A DNA stretch of 64,000 nt from Candidatus Binatia bacterium (GCA_951812575.1 OX638322.1:4716501-4780500), one strand, 5' to 3'; numbered from the stretch's first letter, positions 15,218 to 24,352 are shown. The notes: generated from the sequence alone by a model not told the origin. Numbers and translations: made by a program.

Positions 15218-16102
15218 TTATGAGTCCAATACTCCCATGGCTTGCAGCTCTCGCCGCAGCTCATCCCGAGCAGTATCGGTCAGCGGTGCAATCGGCTGCC
15301 GGGTCGGACCCGCCGGAAGAGCGCGGAGTTGCATCGCGGCTTTGATCGGCGCAGGAAACGAGCCAAGGCCCATGACTAACCAAAATCGCGTCAGGCGATT
15401 TTGCACCTCCCAGGCGCGGTCATGCTGTCCAGCGTCAAAGAGACGAAGAACTTCCAGCGAGAGTTCAGGGCACACATTTGCGCTTCCTAAAATTGCGCCC
15501 TGACTGCCCGCCAACAGGCCGGGCAGGAGGAGGGTATCGATACCAGTCAAAACGCTGAAATCTGACCGTCGCCGCAACGTCAGATTGTTCAGTAGAGTCA
15601 AATCTCCGCTGCTGTCTTTTATCCCCTGAATATGGTCGTAGCGCTCAGCCAATGTTCGGACTGCGGGCGGTTCTAAGACATTGCCGGCCAACATCGGAAT
15701 ATTGTACAGCAGCAGGGGCAAGGTCGTCGCCTCGGCAATGGCACCGTAGTGCTGGATCATTTCGTCTTGGGTTGGGCGAATAAAACTCGGTGGCACAGCA
15801 CAGACCGAGTCGGCACCCGCAGCTTGCGCTGCCTCTGTCAGCCGCACCGCTTCACGCGTTGAGGGAACGCCCACACCCGCAATCACGGTAATACGTTTGT
15901 TAACGATTTCTACTGTGTGCCGAAAGAGTCGCACTTTCTCCTCAAAACTAAGCGCCCAGGATTCTCCCGTGCTACTGACAATAAACACGCCGTTGAGACC
16001 CTTCCCGATTGACCATTCCAGGAGCTGCTCTAACCCGTGCTCATCGATGTTCTCATTTTCATCAAACGGCGTAATAAGCGCTGAATAAATGCCGCGTAAC
16101 AT
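15218..16102 (-). CDS. DapA/NanA-family class I aldolase
   Basis: A 294-residue dihydrodipicolinate-synthase-superfamily protein. It has IVSSTGESWALSFEEK at the pyruvate-binding loop, LLLYNIP with the conserved Tyr, GIKDSSGD carrying the Schiff-base Lys, and GANILGSAN-like GAILGSANVCPE. The STGE loop matches the GTTGE region that binds the pyruvate carboxylate. It need not be lysine biosynthesis: paralogs split or form many 2-oxo acids. AAGGAG upstream supports the start. It is divergent from the MetE-like gene, and the substrate is unknown. Confidence 0.87.
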   Translation of the reverse strand: MLRGIYSALITPFDENENIDEHGLEQLLEWSIGKGLNGVFIVSSTGESWALSFEEKVRLFRHTVEIVNKRITVIAGVGVPSTREAVRLTEAAQAAGADSVCAVPPSFIRPTQDEMIQHYGAIAEATTLPLLLYNIPMLAGNVLEPPAVRTLAERYDHIQGIKDSSGDLTLLNNLTLRRRSDFSVLTGIDTLLLPGLLAGSQGAILGSANVCPELSLEVLRLFDAGQHDRAWEVQNRLTRFWLVMGLGSFPAPIKAAMQLRALPAGPTRQPIAPLTDTARDELRRELQAMGVLDS

Positions 16103-16253
16103 GCCCTACTCCTTTTTCCTATTTTGGCCGGTGGTTCCGGTCCTGGACTTGTCCCTCAGCAGCCTCTAGCACACTTTACCCGAAGCGCCCAGTTCGGATA
16201 CCGGCTAGCGGATAACGACTGCCTCGGGTCTGGTCCAGCCGCCCCTCTCCTGG

Positions 16254-16284
16254 TTGACAGTCGCCCGTCCACAGGGTGTATGAT
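16254..16284 (+). promoter_or_regulatory. Possible sigma-70 promoter of the MetE-like gene
   Basis: TTGACA (16254-16259) and TATGAT (16279-16284) are separated by 19 bp, slightly long, 36 bp upstream of the chosen start codon. No operator symmetry is evident. Confidence 0.4.
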
Positions 16285-16319
16285 TCGCCAGCGATACGGC
16301 TCAAGCAGGAGGAGTGACG

Positions 16320-17489
16320 ATGTTTAATGCCACAAAAGATAAAAAGCTGCCAACGGCTATGGTCGGCTCGTTTCCAAAGCCGACCTGGTTTACCGAGAGC
16401 TTACGAGGTCGCCCGTTCAAAGTCGCGATGGGCGACTCACTCTATCGGGAGCAGTATATCGACGCGGTTGCCTGTTATATGAACGAGCAAGAGCAGGCCG
16501 GCCTTGACATCTTCACCGATGGGGACACCCGTTTTGATCTGGAAGTGGGCGGACGCTCCTGGTTCTTTTATACGATTGAGCGCCTCAACGGGGTGAGCGG
16601 CTTTCGCGATTCTTCGCACTTTCTCGACTATGCGGATATCAAGCCTGGCCATATCCTGTACGAGGTGCAGGAAGCCTACCACCCGCCGGCGGTCACGGAC
16701 AAAGTGACGCGCGGTCCCCTGCATTTTTCTGCTATCTGGAAAACCGCGCAGAAGATGACCGGCAAACCGGTGAAGTTCGGCTCGATCAGCGCCACCTGCC
16801 TGCCCATGATGCTGTGGAACGAGTACTATCAAACCGATCATGCTCTGGTTATGGACCTGGCCGCGGCACTGAATGAAGAGTTGCGAGAGTTGGCGGATGC
16901 GGGCTGCCCGGTTATCCAGATCGAAGAACCGCCCCACCATTTCGCCTGCTGCACGACCCCGCCCGCAACGGACAAAGAACTGGAAACCTATACCCAAGCG
17001 TTCAACCGTGAAGTCGAGGGCGTCAATACGGAGATCTGGGCGCATACCTGCTGGGGCAATCCCAACCAGCAGAGCTTCTACTGGGAGCGGCCCAGCTATG
17101 AACGCTCACTGCCGCATCTGCTCCAGCTCAATGCCGATGTCCTCACCCTGGAAGGAGCGAGCAACCAAGGCCGCGACCTGCCGCTGCTCAAGCACTATAA
17201 AACAGACAAAAAAATCGCCATTGGCGTCATCAACCACACGGTCACCACGGTTGAGCCGCCCCAGATGATCGCCGATTTGATTCGTCGAGCGCTCGAATAC
17301 GTCCCGCCGGAACGGCTCATTATTACCGCAGACTGCGGCTTTGGGCGTGAAGGCCTCTCGCGCCGCATTGCTTTTTACAAATGTATCGCCCTGGTGCAAG
17401 GCACGAATATGGTCCGTCGAGAACTCGGGCTGCCTGAGACCGACATCCGGGCCGCGGACCCACGCTTTGCGTTTCGACCGGTCGAGTAG
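16320..17489 (+). CDS. MetE C-terminal-domain-like (cobalamin-independent methionine synthase family) protein
   Basis: The 389-residue protein corresponds to a stand-alone MetE catalytic barrel. It has MVGSFPKP at the N-terminus, GLDIFTDGD with conserved acids, VIQIEEPPHH, IWAHTCWGN supplying His and Cys zinc ligands, and ITADCGFGREG supplying the last Cys. These ligands suggest a zinc-dependent methyl or alkyl transferase acting on a thiol. The lack of the N-terminal MetE domain indicates a substrate other than polyglutamated methyl-folate, as in epoxyalkane:CoM-transferase-type relatives. AGGAGG with seven-base spacing supports the ATG at 16320 over the GTG at 16314. Confidence 0.85.
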   Translation: MFNATKDKKLPTAMVGSFPKPTWFTESLRGRPFKVAMGDSLYREQYIDAVACYMNEQEQAGLDIFTDGDTRFDLEVGGRSWFFYTIERLNGVSGFRDSSHFLDYADIKPGHILYEVQEAYHPPAVTDKVTRGPLHFSAIWKTAQKMTGKPVKFGSISATCLPMMLWNEYYQTDHALVMDLAAALNEELRELADAGCPVIQIEEPPHHFACCTTPPATDKELETYTQAFNREVEGVNTEIWAHTCWGNPNQQSFYWERPSYERSLPHLLQLNADVLTLEGASNQGRDLPLLKHYKTDKKIAIGVINHTVTTVEPPQMIADLIRRALEYVPPERLIITADCGFGREGLSRRIAFYKCIALVQGTNMVRRELGLPETDIRAADPRFAFRPVE

Positions 17490-17514
17490 GGAATGAGGGC
17501 GGTCCACGCCGGCC

Positions 17515-18456
17515 TCAACCAGAGCCGGATGAGGCTGCTTGGGTCGAGGGTGCCTGGAGAGAAAGCTCGGTCCCTCCCTGGCGCTCTTTTGCCAACAGGA
17601 ACTCCAGCAGATACTGATTCACTACTTCAGGCTGTTCCTGTTGGACCCAATGACTGCATTTGGGGATATATTTGATCTCAAAACGATCGCTGAAGTACTC
17701 GTCCATGTCATAGGTGAGATCTTTTCCCAGAGCCGTGTCTTCTTCACCCCAAATAAGGAGGGTCGGGCGTGAGATTTGAGGGAGGTGTATGGCACCGTGG
17801 CGGAGACGGTGGCGAAACGCTGCGCGGTAATAATTGATAGCGGCCCGAGCACTGCCGGGGGTCTCCAATGCCTCGGCATATTTATGTAGCTCTTTGTCGG
17901 GGAAAGCCTCTTTCCGTACCGCCATGCCACGAAACGCCTGCGCAATAAAGCGACGCCGGAACAAACGCAGGCCCAGCTCAGGCAACCACGGAATCTGAAA
18001 GTAGAATATATACCAGCTGCGTCGAAGCTGCTGGCGATTCTCTTGCAGTGCTTTCTGAAACGTGCCCGGATGGGGACAATTCAAAACAGCAAGCTGCTCA
18101 GTCATGTGTGGATAGTTGGCCGCAAACGTCCAGGCCACACCGCCACCCCAATCATGGCCGATAATGACGGCTCGTTCTTCATGAAAGGCATGGATAAGGC
18201 CCTCAACATCCCCGGTGAGCCGGTCAATATGATAATTGGCGACACCGCTCGGCTTCTCGCTCTCGTTATAGCCTCGCATGTCCGGCGCCACGACCGTGAA
18301 ATGTTTCGCCAGAGCCGGGATTTGATACCGCCACGAATACCAAAACTCGGGAAACCCATGCAGCAGAATGAGTAGGGGACCCGCGCCTTGCGTAACGTAA
18401 TGCAAACGGACTCCGTTCACATAGGCCGAACCGTGCTTCAGAGCATCGCGCACCAT
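17515..18456 (-). CDS. Alpha/beta hydrolase, epoxide hydrolase-like
   Basis: A 313-residue alpha/beta hydrolase of the epoxide hydrolase/haloalkane dehalogenase branch. HGFPEFWYSWR supplies the oxyanion hole, DMRGYNESEKP follows, GHDWGGG carries a nucleophilic Asp, GEEDTAL the acid and CSHWVQQEQPE the His. Asp as nucleophile implies hydrolysis of epoxides or C-halogen bonds rather than esters. A Ser/Ala-rich tail ends the protein. It is 13 bp downstream of the CitE-like gene and shares an operon with that and the CaiB-like gene. Confidence 0.87.
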   Translation of the reverse strand: MVRDALKHGSAYVNGVRLHYVTQGAGPLLILLHGFPEFWYSWRYQIPALAKHFTVVAPDMRGYNESEKPSGVANYHIDRLTGDVEGLIHAFHEERAVIIGHDWGGGVAWTFAANYPHMTEQLAVLNCPHPGTFQKALQENRQQLRRSWYIFYFQIPWLPELGLRLFRRRFIAQAFRGMAVRKEAFPDKELHKYAEALETPGSARAAINYYRAAFRHRLRHGAIHLPQISRPTLLIWGEEDTALGKDLTYDMDEYFSDRFEIKYIPKCSHWVQQEQPEVVNQYLLEFLLAKERQGGTELSLQAPSTQAASSGSG

Positions 18457-18469
18457 AGGTCACGGTTTC

Positions 18470-19357
18470 CTAGGAGGATACGTCCATGCCGGCCTTGCGC
18501 GCCCGGTCCAACACGATCTTCTCGATGTCGGCAATCGGTCCATCAATCATCCGCCCTCGGAAGGAGACGGCCCCTTGACCCGCGGCCACAGCTTGTTCAA
18601 AAGCGGCGACTAGGGCGCGCGCATACTCGACTTCTTCTGCCGTCGGTGTGTACACGGCATTCACGAGCTCAACCTGGCCGGGGTGAATACACGCCTTGCC
18701 CTCGTAACCGAGCTCCTTGCCCTGCTGCGTTTCTGTGCGCAGACCGTCGAGATCTTTTATATCGAGATAGACGTTATCAATCGGTGTCACGCTCGCAGCC
18801 TTGGCTGCCATGACCACCTGACAACGCGCCTGTAAAACCACACCGTCGGTTGAGGGTGCGGCTTTAATCCCCATGGATAGGGAGAAGTCGCCATGCCCAA
18901 AGGCGATCCCGGCAATCCGGGACGTTGCCGAGGCAATGGAAAACGCGTTGCCAATTGCCTGGGGCTGCTCAAACAGAGGAATCAGGACAACGTCTCCAGG
19001 CTGGCGTCCGGCGCGTTGCTCTGCCAGGGAAACGAGTTGGTCCACAAATCGGACGTTCTCGGCGCTGTTTGTCTTGGGTACGACGAGGCCGTCGGCTCCA
19101 GCCTCAACCATGGCTAACACATCATCCAGGAAGTATGGGGTATCAAGCCCGTTAATCCTGACGGTCCGCTCAAAGCGTTCAAAGTCAGCGTCTTGAAGAA
19201 CCTCCCGCATCGTCTCACGCGCTTCAGCCTTGCGCTCAGGAGCCACCGCATCCTCCAAATCAAAGATCAGCGTATCCGCCGTAGACTCTTTGGCCTTGGC
19301 AAAGAAGCGCTCGCTACTTGCCGGGACAAATAATGAACTCCGGCGCAGTCGTGCCAT
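18470..19357 (-). CDS. HpcH/HpaI-type CoA-ester lyase (CitE-like)
   Basis: The 295-residue protein is a CitE/malyl-CoA lyase-type TIM barrel. It has RRSSLFVPASSERF at the N-terminus, DTLIFDLEDAVAPERK with metal-binding acidic residues, GADGLVVPKTNSAENV, and GKACIHPGQVELVNAVYTP near the end. Such enzymes cleave malyl-, citramalyl- or related CoA esters to acetyl-CoA plus a 2-oxo acid. Its ATG overlaps the stop of the CaiB-like gene by one base, so translation is coupled. The pair suggests activation of a dicarboxylic or hydroxy acid to the CoA ester, followed by cleavage. Confidence 0.88.
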   Translation of the reverse strand: MARLRRSSLFVPASSERFFAKAKESTADTLIFDLEDAVAPERKAEARETMREVLQDADFERFERTVRINGLDTPYFLDDVLAMVEAGADGLVVPKTNSAENVRFVDQLVSLAEQRAGRQPGDVVLIPLFEQPQAIGNAFSIASATSRIAGIAFGHGDFSLSMGIKAAPSTDGVVLQARCQVVMAAKAASVTPIDNVYLDIKDLDGLRTETQQGKELGYEGKACIHPGQVELVNAVYTPTAEEVEYARALVAAFEQAVAAGQGAVSFRGRMIDGPIADIEKIVLDRARKAGMDVSS

Positions 19358-20559
19358 CAGATCACCCCCTTTTCTTTTAATTCCACCAATTGCTGCGACG
19401 ACAGACCGAGCCGCTGTCCATAGATTTCTTCGTTGTGGTGTCCCATATGGGTGGGCGCCGACCAGCGTATCGTGCCAGGCGTCCGAGAAAATTTCGGGAC
19501 GACATTCTGCATTTTGATGGGTCCCAGCTCCGGGTCAGCAACGGTGGTGACCGTTTCACGTGCCTGAAAATGGGGGTCGGAGAGAATGCCGGTGATGTCG
19601 TACACCGGTGCGCAGGCACACTCGAATTCGTCAAATCGTTTCAAGGCCTCTTCGGCAGTGTGTGCGCCAATCCAGCCACCAACAATGGCGTCGACTTCGT
19701 CAATATGCTCAACCCGGGCGCGGTTGTCGGCGAAGCGTGGATCATCGTTCAGTTCAGGCCGGCCGATGGCGACAAAGACCCGTTTGGCCAAAGCAGGCGC
19801 ATTGGCCGAAAGGGCAAGCCAGTGTCCGTCCTTGGTTTGATAGGTATTGCGGGGAGCACCAATAGACGGCACCCGGTTCCCGGTTCGATGCTGAATAACG
19901 CCAAGCTGGTCATAGGCAAGCGCTTGATCGCCGGTTGTCGTGAATAGTGGCTCCAAAACGCTCAGGTCGAGCATCTGGCCTTTGCCGCTTTTATGGTCCC
20001 GCTCATAGAGCGCAAACATGACCGCCCAGGTGCCAAACTGGCCAGCCATGGAATCTGCCAGGCCATAACCGGGCAGGGTCGGTGGTCCGTCTGGTTGGCC
20101 GGTGATATGGGCAAAGCCGCTCATGGCCTCAGCAAGAGTGCCAAATCCGGGCTTGTCTTTATAGGGCCCGGTCTGACCAAACCCGGATACCCGGACAACG
20201 ATCAGGCGAGGATTAATCGCGTGCAGGGTCTCCCAATCGAGACCCCATTTTTCCAGGGTTCCAGGGCGGAAATTTTCTGTCAGGACATCGGCATCGGCGA
20301 TCAGCTGCTTGAGGATCCCCTGTCCTTCTGGAGCGCTCAGGTTGAGCGTGATACATTTTTTATTGCGATTGGTAATTTTCCACCACAGGGGGATGCCATC
20401 CTTGGTTGCCCCGAGAGAGCGCAGGCTATCCCCCATTTTCGGATGCTCGACCTTAATCACCTCCGCCCCAAAATCGCCCATATTCTGGGAAATCGTCGGT
20501 GCTGCAAACAAGACGGCAATGTCAACGACCTTGAGACCTTCGAGTGGCAGGCTGGCCAT
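19357..20559 (-). CDS. CaiB/BaiF (family III) CoA transferase
   Basis: The 400-residue class III CoA transferase has LEGLKVVDIAVLFAAPTISQNMGDFGAEVIKVEHP at the N-terminus, ENFRPGTLEKWGL, and RVSGFGQTGPYKDKPGFGTLAEAMSG. The expected nucleophile Asp lies in GLADSMAG. The family moves CoA between carboxylic acids through an aspartyl thioester. Overlap with the CitE-like gene and a nearby epoxide-hydrolase-like gene suggest one catabolic operon. The acid involved is unknown. Confidence 0.9.
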   Translation of the reverse strand: MASLPLEGLKVVDIAVLFAAPTISQNMGDFGAEVIKVEHPKMGDSLRSLGATKDGIPLWWKITNRNKKCITLNLSAPEGQGILKQLIADADVLTENFRPGTLEKWGLDWETLHAINPRLIVVRVSGFGQTGPYKDKPGFGTLAEAMSGFAHITGQPDGPPTLPGYGLADSMAGQFGTWAVMFALYERDHKSGKGQMLDLSVLEPLFTTTGDQALAYDQLGVIQHRTGNRVPSIGAPRNTYQTKDGHWLALSANAPALAKRVFVAIGRPELNDDPRFADNRARVEHIDEVDAIVGGWIGAHTAEEALKRFDEFECACAPVYDITGILSDPHFQARETVTTVADPELGPIKMQNVVPKFSRTPGTIRWSAPTHMGHHNEEIYGQRLGLSSQQLVELKEKGVI

Positions 20560-20613
20560 GAATCCGTTTCTCCCTCACTCAGGTTTGCCTGCGGTTGTAG
20601 CGCGTTTCACAAA

Positions 20614-20790
20614 TCAGCGCAAAGCAGACTTTCCCAGAAGGTTGATGGCTTTGAATTTTTCTTCTGCTTCCTGACTCTTATTCACATCAGGATGATATTT
20701 TCGGGCCAGCTTACGATAGGCCTTCTGAATTTCTTCCGGCGAGGCAGTCCGTGAAAGCCCGAGTGTTTTATAGTAATCCTGAAATTTCAT
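20614..20790 (-). CDS. Truncated J-domain protein (CbpA/DnaJ-like remnant)
   Basis: Residues 1-50 are a good J-domain start: DYYKTLGLSRTASPEEIQKAYRKLARKYHPDVN with HPD at residues 33-35, then AEEKFKAIN. The expected EAYEVLSDPEKR helix is replaced by LLGKSALR and a stop, giving only 58 residues instead of the roughly 300 of CbpA. It is probably a 3'-truncated remnant, although a minimal J-protein cannot be excluded. MKFQDYY at 20790 is the family-typical start. It sits upstream of the CaiB operon. Confidence 0.75.
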   Translation of the reverse strand: MKFQDYYKTLGLSRTASPEEIQKAYRKLARKYHPDVNKSQEAEEKFKAINLLGKSALR

Positions 20791-20896
20791 CGTCGATACT
20801 TCTTTGTACAAGAAGGTAAGACCTGTGGAGCAGAAGACACGGTTTTACCTGAAGTAAAGAGGACAGAACGACTCTCACCGCCACGACAGGGCTGCG

Positions 20897-21301
20897 CTAT
20901 CCGCCCTCCCCCACCATCCATTCTCCACCCGGCTTCACCTCGTAGAGTTCTAACAGAACACCGTCCGGTGCTTCGCACATGGCGTAGCGAAAAGGCGTAT
21001 CCTCAACAATGTCTTTCCGAAAGACGACTCCGTTTTCCTGCATATGGGCGATCAACCCCTCCAGGTCGTCAGTCCGAATACCGAGATGATGCACCAAACC
21101 CCGGTTCGCACTCCGTGGCTTTTGGGCATAAACGTGCAGTGCCTGTCCACCAATATCAAGGCGGATATTCCGCTGGCCCACAAGCCTGGCATCGTACACG
21201 ATCCGCGCCCCAAACATGCTCTGATAAAAGCACAGCGTCTTCTCTACATCAGAGGAAAAGATGTGAACGTGGTCAAGGCAGATCATGGCTGCTTCACTCA
21301 C
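20897..21301 (-). CDS. VOC/glyoxalase-fold protein
   Basis: A 134-residue single-domain VOC protein. CLDHVHIFSSDVEKTLCFYQSMFGARIVYD contributes the first metal His, HHLGIRTDDLEGLIAHM the second, and APDGVLLELYEV the terminal Glu. Small VOC proteins include methylmalonyl-CoA epimerases, lactoylglutathione lyases and thiol transferases. The layout is most like epimerase/dioxygenase-related members. It is 10 bp downstream of the methyltransferase-like gene and probably co-transcribed with it. Confidence 0.83.
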   Translation of the reverse strand: MSEAAMICLDHVHIFSSDVEKTLCFYQSMFGARIVYDARLVGQRNIRLDIGGQALHVYAQKPRSANRGLVHHLGIRTDDLEGLIAHMQENGVVFRKDIVEDTPFRYAMCEAPDGVLLELYEVKPGGEWMVGEGG

Positions 21302-21311
21302 TCCCAGCCGG

Positions 21312-22001
21312 TCAGGACTCTTTTTGCAACACAGAAACCAGCGGATTCTCTAGCAGGACATGAAGATAGCGAGCAAGAGACTGCTCCAGCACGCCGGCTG
21401 AGCCGCGACTGATCAGGCATCCTCTTGGAGCAAGGACACGCACAATCTCTTGCATGGACCGCTCAAACGTATCTTCGCTCATAGGAATCTCACGGTTGAA
21501 CATATTGGCCGTGTAGATGAGACAGATGGAAGAGGTGTTCAGTGCACTCAGGTCACTCACCGTCCCATGATGCAGACGAATGCGGGTTGTGAGCCGAGGG
21601 TCATCCGCGCGGAGCCCCTCAAATGCCTTGGCTGCTTCAATGAGGTGTCCGCCGATCCACTCGTAGGCGTGGACACAGTCCAGTTCAAAGGTCTTGAGCA
21701 GATCGTAGGGTTCTTGCGCGTTGCTGCCAAAGCCCAGGCTGAGGCCGACTGCCGGGCGGTGACCGCGGACGACATCCAAGACATTCACCTGGGCCATTGC
21801 CTGGACCAGTCCGATGGCTTGCTGTAGGGCGGAAGCAACATGACTCCCGATACTGTCGCGCAGTCCGAGGTGTTCAAGAATGGTCGTGTAGGCAGGGTCA
21901 TGCCGCCAGGGGACTGCGTTGTCAGGGTAGACCGAGCCTTCGATGAAGTCGGACCAAGACTCAGGAACGGATAAGTCAGCCATATCTTCCGATACTCTCA
22001 T
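21312..22001 (-). CDS. Class I methyltransferase-like protein
   Basis: The 229-residue protein has a Rossmann-like pattern: PAVGLSLGFGSNAQE in place of the usual GCGTG loop, DCVHAYEWIGGHLIEAAKAF after strand two, RIRLHHGTVSDLSALN, and MQEIVRVLAPRGCLISRGSAG near the end. This suggests SAM-dependent methyltransferase ancestry, although the cofactor loop is divergent. MADLSVPE at 21983 is an alternative start. It is divergent from the SDR pair and precedes a VOC gene. Substrate is unknown. Confidence 0.6.
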   Translation of the reverse strand: MRVSEDMADLSVPESWSDFIEGSVYPDNAVPWRHDPAYTTILEHLGLRDSIGSHVASALQQAIGLVQAMAQVNVLDVVRGHRPAVGLSLGFGSNAQEPYDLLKTFELDCVHAYEWIGGHLIEAAKAFEGLRADDPRLTTRIRLHHGTVSDLSALNTSSICLIYTANMFNREIPMSEDTFERSMQEIVRVLAPRGCLISRGSAGVLEQSLARYLHVLLENPLVSVLQKES

Positions 22002-22073
22002 TCATCTCTCGGCCCTTGCAATAGCATAGAAATTCGTCCATTTCCTGGGGTACGCAGACACGGAGGAGGTTGC

Positions 22074-22889
22074 GTGAGCGTACTCGATAAATTACGGCTG
22101 GACGGGAAAATCGCTCTGGTGACCGGAGCGGGGCGTGGTTTGGGTCGGGCAATGGCACTCGATCTTGCAGAAGCTGGAGCCGATGTTGTTGTCGCTTCAC
22201 GAACGCAGAATCAAATCGACGAAACTGCCGACCTCGTCCGGGCTCAAGGCCGTCGCAGTCTGGCGGTACGGGTTGATATTACGGATTCCCATTCGGTCAA
22301 CGCCATGATCGAAGCCGGGCGGGCCGCCTTCGGGCAGATTGATATTCTGGTCAACAACGCCGGCGGCGCGACGAAAGGCATGTTCCGTCCGCTCGATACC
22401 ATTCCCGATACGCATTGGCATGTAGGCGTGGATACCAATCTCTCGGGTGCGGTGTACTGCTGTCGGGCGATTCTGCCCTCTATGGTCGAGCAAGGCGGAG
22501 GGAAGATCATCAATGTCACTTCCGGTTTTGGTGTCCGGGCAGCAAAGAACAATTATATGTATACGGCGGCCAAGGCTGGCTTGATCAATTTCACCCGCGC
22601 CTTAGCGATGAATTACGCCGAGCACAACATCCAGGCCAATCTGATTCTGCCCGGCATCTTTCCGCACGATGATCCCGAGTTGATCAAATTTTGGCGCGAC
22701 GGGAAGTTCATACCGGTTGGGCGGGTCGGCCAAGATGCTGAGCTGGGACCGGCTTGTGTCTTCCTGGCGTCGGACATGTCCAACTACATGAACGGTCAAA
22801 TGCTCGCGCTGGAAGGCGGTGGCCTGGCAGGAGGGCAGGCGCCGTGCGGATTCGCTCCAGTCGTCCCGCTAGAAGAGGGCGGCGTATGA
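22074..22889 (+). CDS. Short-chain dehydrogenase/reductase (SDR)
   Basis: A classical SDR of 271 residues. TGAGRGLG (17-24) is the nucleotide-binding loop and NNAGG (94-98) is intact. The catalytic triad is visible as Ser150, Tyr163 and Lys167 in YTAAK. The absence of an acidic residue at the end of beta2 (VVVASRTQ) suggests NADP(H). It starts at GTG behind GGAGG. Its stop overlaps the start of a second SDR (ATGA), so the two are translated together and may form a complex or act in sequence. Confidence 0.92.
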   Translation: MSVLDKLRLDGKIALVTGAGRGLGRAMALDLAEAGADVVVASRTQNQIDETADLVRAQGRRSLAVRVDITDSHSVNAMIEAGRAAFGQIDILVNNAGGATKGMFRPLDTIPDTHWHVGVDTNLSGAVYCCRAILPSMVEQGGGKIINVTSGFGVRAAKNNYMYTAAKAGLINFTRALAMNYAEHNIQANLILPGIFPHDDPELIKFWRDGKFIPVGRVGQDAELGPACVFLASDMSNYMNGQMLALEGGGLAGGQAPCGFAPVVPLEEGGV

Positions 22890-23659
22890 GCTTGGCCGCA
22901 TTTTCTTTAGCGGGGAAAAACGCGTTGGTACTCGGAGCCAGCTCTGCTATTGGCAGGGCTGCCGCGTATGCGCTGGCCGAGGCTGGCGCGGATGTCGCAG
23001 TGGGCTCGACGCGCGCTACACCACGAGAACAGAGGGCTGTCCTCACCTGCCGAGATGCGATTCAATCTCAGGGCAGAAAGAGCCTGACTCAGACGATAGA
23101 CGCCGCGAACGAAGCTGACGTGCAGGCCCTGGTGGAGCAGACTGTCTCAGAATTTGGCGCGCTCGATATTCTCGTCAATGCTCACGATTTACCGTTTGCC
23201 AAGCCCCTCCGCGACATTTCTTCCAAGGAGTGGCGACGGGTGCTGGAGGTCAATTTGACTGGCGTGTATTTTGCCTGCCGGGCAGCCGCCGATCCCATGC
23301 TGGCTCAACACAGCGGACGGATTATTAATATGGTTTCATTGCTCGGCGAGCGGGGTATGATCAATGGCAGTGCGTATTGTGCGGCGCAAGGTGGGGTTCT
23401 TAATTTGACCCGTGCCTTGGCCCTTGAATGGGCTCGAAGCGGAATCACGGTGAACGCCGTTGGAGCGGGTTGGACTGAGGGTATGGGCCTGCTCAAAGAC
23501 ACCGCCGTACAGGAACAGTTGCGTCGCTATTTGCCGCAGAAACGCTTGGCGCAGCCGTCTGAGGTCGGCGAAGCCGCGGTGTATCTGGCCTCAGACATGG
23601 CGGGCTTTATCACCGGCCAAACCGTGTGGATTGAAGGGGGAGCGCTGAGTCATTTGTAG
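22886..23659 (+). CDS. SDR-family protein with degenerate active site
   Basis: A 257-residue SDR-fold protein with GASSAIG (17-23), Ser151 and Tyr164. The YxxxK lysine is Gln168 (YCAAQ, codon CAA at 23387), and the NNAG motif reads NAHD (98-101). Loss of the lysine should abolish or greatly lower oxidoreductase activity. It overlaps the intact SDR gene by four bases, so it may be a non-catalytic partner subunit. The C-terminus (GFITGQTVWIEGGALSHL) is SDR-typical. Confidence 0.85.
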   Translation: MSLAAFSLAGKNALVLGASSAIGRAAAYALAEAGADVAVGSTRATPREQRAVLTCRDAIQSQGRKSLTQTIDAANEADVQALVEQTVSEFGALDILVNAHDLPFAKPLRDISSKEWRRVLEVNLTGVYFACRAAADPMLAQHSGRIINMVSLLGERGMINGSAYCAAQGGVLNLTRALALEWARSGITVNAVGAGWTEGMGLLKDTAVQEQLRRYLPQKRLAQPSEVGEAAVYLASDMAGFITGQTVWIEGGALSHL

Positions 23660-23706
23660 GCCAGCGGTTGAGCCACACTCCGCTGTCCTCCTCTCCGAGG
23701 GCAGCT

Positions 23707-24315
23707 TCAGTTCTTCACCCGGAGACCGTCAAAGAAGCTATAGATGAAGGCACTCATTTCTTTGCGCGCAACGACTTGATCATCGGCATGGGCAATATAC
23801 ACAGATGCTTGAGCCAGCATGCTTAAGACAAAATGCGATAGCGCCTCAAGCGGTTGCGGAGCAAGCAGCCCGGCGGCCGTGAGTTCTTGAAGGACGTCAC
23901 GGATGGGATCGAGCCCATATATTTTATCCAACTCAGAGTTTTCTGCCCAACTTAAGACGGCGGGGGCTTCAATCAACGTGATACGTTGGGCAGCTAGGTC
24001 CATGGTGTTGGCATCCAGATAGGCTTCTACGCCAGCACGGATGGTCTGAGTCCAGAGGTCTCCTTTCTGCTCCCCCTGGGCAAACCGTATGGCGCCCACA
24101 GCTGTTTGCGCAACAAACTGATTGAGATCTTCCACAACGGTAAGAAAGAGACCGCGCTTGTCACGGAAATGGTAGTAGAGCGCCCCACGGGTCATCCCGG
24201 CCCGTTGGACAATGTCTTCGGTGGTCGTGTCAGCATAGCCACGCTCGGTAAAAAGTTCGCGGGCTGCCTCTAGTAACGCCGCGCGGGTAGCTTCTGATTG
24301 CTCGGCCTTCTTCAT
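23707..24315 (-). CDS. TetR-family regulator, tandem copy 1
   Basis: The 202-residue regulator begins MKKAEQSEATRAALLEAARELFTERGY and has the TetR HTH (TTTEDIVQRAGMTRGALYYHFRDK) at about residues 27-50. A helical ligand domain ends with ADDQVVARKEMSAF. It is the last of four closely related minus-strand copies at 23.7-26.2 kb. The 37-bp gap to copy 2 implies one transcription unit. The ligand and targets are unknown; the convergent SDR pair is a possible target. Confidence 0.92.
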   Translation of the reverse strand: MKKAEQSEATRAALLEAARELFTERGYADTTTEDIVQRAGMTRGALYYHFRDKRGLFLTVVEDLNQFVAQTAVGAIRFAQGEQKGDLWTQTIRAGVEAYLDANTMDLAAQRITLIEAPAVLSWAENSELDKIYGLDPIRDVLQELTAAGLLAPQPLEALSHFVLSMLAQASVYIAHADDQVVARKEMSAFIYSFFDGLRVKN

Positions 24316-24352
24316 TTTGGCTTCCCTGCAATCCGTAGCTGAGGGTCATGTC

